Source of the DNA: Mycolicibacter arupensis
GTDB taxonomy: Bacteria > Actinomycetota > Actinomycetes > Mycobacteriales > Mycobacteriaceae
Assembly (NCBI RefSeq): GCF_002086515.1
Contig: NZ_MVHH01000015.1
Coordinates: 27,093-91,092 of the forward strand
Direction of reading: 5' to 3'
DNA: 64,000 nt
The notes beneath the pieces are model-generated. The model ran no database searches. It saw only the letters and a list, made by a program, of their open reading frames with translations, and was not told where the DNA came from. The position numbers and the translations under genes were made by a program. Each line of letters opens with the position of its first letter. Position 1 is the first letter of the stretch. This document shows positions 59,873 through 64,000 of this stretch, piece by piece.

Positions 59873-61158
59873 CCACCGCCGCAATTCTGGCCCGTGACCT
59901 CACCCGGGCGCGAGACCGCACGTTGGCGCTCGTCGATTTCGACGATGCCGAACTGCACCGCCAGTACGACCCGCTGATGAGCCCACTGGTGTGGGACCTG
60001 GCTCATATCGGTCAGCAGGAGGAGCTGTGGCTGTTGCGCGGCGGCGATCCGGACCGACCCGGCATGCTGCCCGCCGATGTCGAGGGCCTGTACGACGCCT
60101 TCACGCACCCCCGGGCCAGCCGTGTCGACTTACCGCTGCTGGCGCCCGAGCAGGCCAGAAAATACTGCGCGACCGTGCGTTCCAAGGTTTTCGACCGGTT
60201 GGAGAACCTGCCCGTCGATGCCGGCGGGCCCGCGGACGGGTTCGTTTTCGGCCTGGTGCTCAGTCACGAACACCAGCACGACGAGACCATGCTGCAGGCA
60301 CTGAACCTGCGGGCCGGCCCACCCCTGCTCGGTGCGGGTGCCCTGTTGCCCGCCGGCCGGCCCGATCTGGCGGGAACTTCGGTCCTGGTAGCGGGCGGAG
60401 AGTTCGTCCTGGGCGTCGACGCCGCCGACGAGCCCTTCGCGCTGGACAATGAGCGCCCGGCGCACCGCGTCGACGTCGCGGACTTCCGGATCGGGCGGGT
60501 GCCGGTGACCAACCGTGAATGGCGCGCGTTCATCGATGACGGCGGCTATCGGCAGCCAAGGTGGTGGAGCGAACGCGGTTGGCGCCACTGCCTGCACGCC
60601 GGATTGAGCGCTCCGGAGTTCTGGGGTCCCGACCACCGCTCCCGGGTGCGGTTCGGTCGTGCAGAGGAGCTTCCCGACGATGAACCGGTGCAGCACGTCA
60701 GCTACTTCGAGGCCCAGGCGTACGCGGCATGGGCCGGCGCCCGGCTTCCCACCGAGATCGAATGGGAGAAGGCCTGCGCCTGGGACCCGGTGCTCGGGGC
60801 GCGCCGCCGTTATCCCTGGGGTGACGCGCCAGTGTCAGCGGAGCTGGCCAATCTCGACGGTGCCGCACTGCGTCCGGCGCCGGTCGGGGTCTACCCGAAC
60901 GGGGCGTCGGCCTACGGCGCTCAACAGCTGCTCGGCGACGTGTGGGAGTGGACCAGTTCACCGCTGCGGCCGTGGCCGGGATTTCATCCGATGATCTACC
61001 AACGTTATTCAGAGCCGTTCTTCGACGGCGACTACCGGGTACTGCGCGGCGGATCATGGGCGGTCGCGCGCGAGATCCTGCGTCCGAGCTTTCGGAACTG
61101 GGACCATCCCTACCGGCGGCAGATCTTCGCCGGTGTACGACTGGCCTGGGACGTCTGA
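59869..61158 (+). CDS. egtB: Hercynine oxygenase
   Basis: Iron enzyme that joins gamma-glutamylcysteine to hercynine with oxygen, forming the sulfoxide. N-terminal DinB-like domain with iron ligands in [10 protein letters not shown] and HEHQHDE (HxxxHxE), then a C-terminal sulfatase-modifying-factor-type domain (GGEFVLGVD ... [12 protein letters not shown]). 429 residues. Its stop overlaps the egtC start (TGATG). Confidence 0.94.
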   Translation: MTTAAILARDLTRARDRTLALVDFDDAELHRQYDPLMSPLVWDLAHIGQQEELWLLRGGDPDRPGMLPADVEGLYDAFTHPRASRVDLPLLAPEQARKYCATVRSKVFDRLENLPVDAGGPADGFVFGLVLSHEHQHDETMLQALNLRAGPPLLGAGALLPAGRPDLAGTSVLVAGGEFVLGVDAADEPFALDNERPAHRVDVADFRIGRVPVTNREWRAFIDDGGYRQPRWWSERGWRHCLHAGLSAPEFWGPDHRSRVRFGRAEELPDDEPVQHVSYFEAQAYAAWAGARLPTEIEWEKACAWDPVLGARRRYPWGDAPVSAELANLDGAALRPAPVGVYPNGASAYGAQQLLGDVWEWTSSPLRPWPGFHPMIYQRYSEPFFDGDYRVLRGGSWAVAREILRPSFRNWDHPYRRQIFAGVRLAWDV

Positions 61159-61850
61159 TGTGCCGGCACCTGGGCTGGTTGGGCAGGCCGCGGTCGGTGG
61201 CGGAGTTGATGCTGGAGCCGCCGCACTCCCTGCTGGTGCAGTCCTATGCACCGCGTCGGCAACAGCACGGTCTGCTCAACGCCGACGGTTGGGGCGCAGG
61301 ATTTTTCGACGGTGCCCAGCCGCGGCGATGGCGCAGTGCGGCGCCGTTGTGGGGTGATGCCTCCTTCGCCTCGGTAGCCCCGGTGCTCACCAGTCATTGT
61401 GTGGTGGCCGCGGTGCGCTCGGCCACCGTCGGCATGCCCATTGAGGCCAGTGCCACGGCGCCCTTCACCGACGGCAACTGGCTGCTGTCGCACAATGGCG
61501 TGGTGGACCGCGCGGTGTTGTCCACCACGCTGGTAGCCGAATCGCTCTGCGACAGTGCGATCCTGGCGGCCTCGATCTTTTCGCGCGGAGTGGATTCGCT
61601 GGCGCAGGTGATCGTCGAGATCGGCGCTGCAGATCCGAAAGCCCGGCTGAACATTCTGGCGGCCAACGGTTCACAGATGGTAGCGACCACCTGGGGGGAC
61701 ACCTTGTCGATGTTGCACGGAGCAGACGGCGTGGTACTGGCCAGTGAACCCTACGACGAGGACCCACGCTGGGTGGACATTCCCGACCGGCACCTGGTCG
61801 ACGTGCGCGACGGCGAGGTTCGGGTCACGGCATTGGGTGCGCCACGATGA
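61158..61850 (+). CDS. egtC: Gamma-glutamyl-hercynylcysteine sulfoxide hydrolase
   Basis: Removes glutamate from the EgtB product. A class II-type (Ntn) amidase: Cys 2 in MCRHLGWLG is the nucleophile after Met removal, with ADGWGAGF and LLSHNGVVD typical of the fold. 230 residues. The start is fixed by Cys at position 2 and by the TGATG overlap. egtD overlaps its end by four bases. Confidence 0.93.
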   Translation: MCRHLGWLGRPRSVAELMLEPPHSLLVQSYAPRRQQHGLLNADGWGAGFFDGAQPRRWRSAAPLWGDASFASVAPVLTSHCVVAAVRSATVGMPIEASATAPFTDGNWLLSHNGVVDRAVLSTTLVAESLCDSAILAASIFSRGVDSLAQVIVEIGAADPKARLNILAANGSQMVATTWGDTLSMLHGADGVVLASEPYDEDPRWVDIPDRHLVDVRDGEVRVTALGAPR

Positions 61851-62830
61851 CGGGTCCCGGGGCGGCCGCGGTCTCTATCACGAACTACTTGGCTGCCGAC
61901 GCGGCGGGCACCGCGCTCCGCGACGACGTCCGGCACGGGCTGACGCAACAGCCGAAGTCACTGCCGCCCAAATGGTTCTACGACGACGTCGGCAGTGAGC
62001 TGTTCGACCGGATCACCCGGTTGCCCGAGTACTACCCGACCCGCGCCGAGGCGGAGATCCTGCGCGCGCACTCCGCCGAGGTGGCGGCACTGTCGGGTGC
62101 TGACACCTTGGTGGAACTCGGCAGTGGCACCTCGGAGAAGACCCGGATGCTGTTGGGTGCGCTGCGGGACGCCGGAGCGCTGCGCCGGTTCGTCCCGTTC
62201 GACGTGGATGCCGGCGTGCTGGAGACCGCCGGGGAAGCCATCGCCCGTGACTATCCTGGTGTGCTGGTGCAGGCTGTCTGCGGCGACTTCGAGCACCACC
62301 TGAAACACATTCCCGACGGCGGCAGAAGGCTGTTCGTGTTCTTGGGGTCGACGATCGGAAATCTGACCTCCGGCCCGCGCGCCGAGTTCCTGGCCGACCT
62401 CGCCGCCGTCATGCATGACGGTGATGGCCTGCTGCTGGGTACCGATCTGGTCAAGGACACCGGGCGGCTGGTGCGCGCCTACGACGATGCGGCCGGAGTG
62501 ACCGCGGCATTCAATCGCAACGTGCTCGCGGTGGTGAACCGAGAACTCGATGCCGATTTCGACCTGGAGGCCTTTGCTCATGTGGCGCGCTGGAATGCTG
62601 CGGAGCAACGCATCGAGATGTGGCTGCGCTCCTGCCGAGCCCAGCGCATTGCGGTTCGGGCGCTTGGCCTTGATGTCGAGTTCACCGACGGAGAAGAGAT
62701 GCTGACCGAGGTGTCGTGCAAGTTCCGGCCGGAACAGGTGGCCGACGAGCTGGCCGCCGCGGGGCTACGGCGGCAGCGCTGGTGGACCGACGCAGCAGGC
62801 GATTTCGGACTGTCGCTGGCCGTCAGGTGA
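61847..62830 (+). CDS. egtD: L-histidine N-alpha-methyltransferase
   Basis: Trimethylates histidine to hercynine, the first step of ergothioneine synthesis. Class I SAM methyltransferase of the DUF2260 type: [16 protein letters not shown] binds SAM and FLGSTIGNL follows. 327 residues, as in M. smegmatis EgtD. Starts by ATGA overlap with egtC and ends in a GTGA overlap with egtE. Confidence 0.95.
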   Translation: MTGPGAAAVSITNYLAADAAGTALRDDVRHGLTQQPKSLPPKWFYDDVGSELFDRITRLPEYYPTRAEAEILRAHSAEVAALSGADTLVELGSGTSEKTRMLLGALRDAGALRRFVPFDVDAGVLETAGEAIARDYPGVLVQAVCGDFEHHLKHIPDGGRRLFVFLGSTIGNLTSGPRAEFLADLAAVMHDGDGLLLGTDLVKDTGRLVRAYDDAAGVTAAFNRNVLAVVNRELDADFDLEAFAHVARWNAAEQRIEMWLRSCRAQRIAVRALGLDVEFTDGEEMLTEVSCKFRPEQVADELAAAGLRRQRWWTDAAGDFGLSLAVR

Positions 62831-63906
62831 GTCTTGCCGACAGCTGGCGGGCTGCGCGGCCTCCCGCCGCCGGACTGCACCTGGACAGTGCTGCATGCTC
62901 GCGCCAGAGCTACGCCGCCTTGGACGCCGCCACCCAGCACGCCCGCCATGAGGCCGAGGTCGGCGGCTACGTCGCTGCCGAGGCCGCCACGCCGGTTCTG
63001 GAAGCCGGCCGGGCGGCTTTCGCCGCATTGACGGCCATGACTCCCGACCAGGTGGTGTTCACCACCGGGTCGCGGCATGCTCTGACGTTGTTGCTGTCCC
63101 GGTGGCCGGGTCAACGTCGGACCGTGGCCTGCCTGCCGGGTGAGTACGGGCCCAATCTGGCGGTGATGGCGGCCCACGGGTTCAGCCGGCAGACGCTACC
63201 GGTGGACCACGCCGGCCGACTGCTGCTCGACGAGGCGGCCGCCATGCTCGGTGCCGCACCGCCAGGCCTGGTTCACCTGACCCCTGTCGGCAGTCATCGT
63301 GGGTTGGTTCAGCCCCTGGCAGCCTTGGCGGACATCTGCCGCGAGCGCGGTGTTCCCCTGATCGTCGACGCGGCGCAGGCCCTGGGCCAGATCGATTGTG
63401 CGGTAGGCGCCGATGCCGTCTATTCGTCATCCCGCAAGTGGCTGGCCGGACCGCGCGGGGTCGGGGTGCTGGCTGTGCGGCCGGAGCTGGCTGCCCTGGC
63501 ATCGCCCGGCCCAGAGGCCGGCGATGTGAACGTGGCTGCACAGGTGGGCTTCTGCGTCGCTGTGGGTGAACATCTCGCGCTCGGCCCGGCGACCGTGCGT
63601 GCGGCATTGGCAGAGGTGGGGTCGTTGAGCCGTCGGGTGCTGGCGGACCTGCCCGGCTGGCGGGTGGTGGAGCCCGATGACGAACCCAGTGCCATCACCA
63701 CTTTGGCCCCGCTGCGGGGTGCCGACCCGGCGGCAGTGCGCGCGTGGCTGATCGCCGAGCACGCGATCGTTACCACCGCGGCGGGTGTGGAGCGCGCACC
63801 GGCGGAACTGACCGGGCCGGTACTGCGGATCTCTCCACATCTCGACGCCACCGTGTCGGATCTGGAGGCGTTCCGCGCGGCGTTGGCCGCCGCCCCGCAC
63901 CCCTGA
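62827..63906 (+). CDS. egtE: Hercynylcysteine sulfoxide lyase
   Basis: PLP lyase of the class V aminotransferase family that releases ergothioneine. The PLP lysine is in [15 protein letters not shown], with DAAQALGQ holding the cofactor Asp. GTG 62827 overlaps the egtD stop; earlier in-frame sequence lies inside egtD. 359 residues. Last gene of the ergothioneine operon. Confidence 0.92.
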   Translation: MSLADSWRAARPPAAGLHLDSAACSRQSYAALDAATQHARHEAEVGGYVAAEAATPVLEAGRAAFAALTAMTPDQVVFTTGSRHALTLLLSRWPGQRRTVACLPGEYGPNLAVMAAHGFSRQTLPVDHAGRLLLDEAAAMLGAAPPGLVHLTPVGSHRGLVQPLAALADICRERGVPLIVDAAQALGQIDCAVGADAVYSSSRKWLAGPRGVGVLAVRPELAALASPGPEAGDVNVAAQVGFCVAVGEHLALGPATVRAALAEVGSLSRRVLADLPGWRVVEPDDEPSAITTLAPLRGADPAAVRAWLIAEHAIVTTAAGVERAPAELTGPVLRISPHLDATVSDLEAFRAALAAAPHP

Positions 63907-63928
63907 GGGAATCGCTTGTCGCGGAGGG

Positions 63929-64000
63929 CTAGTGGCCGAAAAGCCCGCCACCACGGCCGCCGCCACCGAACAGGCCACCGCCGCCTCCGCCGAACAGGCC
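63929..64000 (-). CDS. Glycine-rich protein, C-terminus only
   Basis: A minus-strand frame ends at TAG 63929 and is open to the right edge. The visible 23 residues are GLFGGGG repeats ending GLFGH. Such tails occur on several actinobacterial membrane proteins, so no family can be named. It is convergent with egtE, 22 bases away. Confidence 0.45.
   Translation of the reverse strand, partial: GLFGGGGGGLFGGGGRGGGLFGH

Overview
The window is high-GC mycobacterial chromosome. Gene content and order match the Mycobacterium tuberculosis segment Rv3754 (tyrA) to Rv3700c (egtE) read in the opposite direction, but with many extra genes. Extra loci such as alkB with its rubredoxins, a clade-3-like catalase, an orphan FAAL and a haloalkane dehalogenase suggest an environmental or terrae-type mycobacterium rather than the tuberculosis complex. 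That species-level idea is inference from recall, not from a search.

Layout. 1-2058: tyrA (cut by the left edge), a deaminase-associated protein, tadA, tRNA-Ser(CGA) and its terminator. 2230-3457: two small secreted proteins, one a DUF1524-type nuclease. 3540-6395: a leftward cell-wall operon (peptidoglycan amidase, zinc metallopeptidase lipoprotein, DUF4333 protein). 6446-10134: wax ester/TAG synthase, NUDIX protein and a FAAL without a polyketide synthase. 10169-11714: DUF302 plus a 44-residue Cys-rich protein, divergent from a haloalkane dehalogenase, with a CsoR-like palindrome between. 11883-13938: ligC and Prim-PolC. 13943-22998: a transport island with two divergent arms. The left arm is small protein, DMT permease, MMPL and Eis-like acetyltransferase. 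The right arm is mmpS-mmpL, controlled by a TetR protein with two matching palindromes.

23189-30701: secreted proteins, lucA, tRNA-Ser(GGA), a 56-bp tandem repeat, the 4.5S RNA gene, aspC, a CHAP protein and dnaX. 30720-36841: lipid methyltransferases, FAD enzymes and a second amidase. 36962-37909: ebfC-recR. 38087-42206: alkane hydroxylation (alkB, two rubredoxins, reductase) below a PucR-type regulator. 42220-45237: gatD-murT and dnaQ. 45345-48226: an alpha/beta hydrolase and an AcoR-type regulator overlapping tail to tail. 48262-52686: leuA with a leucine leader peptide, then ask-asd. 52712-57872: a DUF4185 protein, two tandem repeat-rich secreted proteins, two His-rich membrane proteins and a catalase. 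57892-63906: a sensor-like exported protein and egtABCDE in one tightly overlapping operon.

Most notable points: (1) a 42-residue small protein with a near-ideal ribosome site at the head of the DMT-MMPL-Eis operon, below an AT-rich palindrome; (2) a G8 tract that separates the best start site of an FAD oxidoreductase from its reading frame, so the gene is either phase-variable or frameshifted; (3) two tandem repeat-rich exported paralogues, one of which appears to start with ATC; (4) a 56-bp tandem repeat abutting the 4.5S RNA promoter; (5) several clean operator palindromes and gene-end hairpins. No prophage, insertion sequence or CRISPR array was seen.
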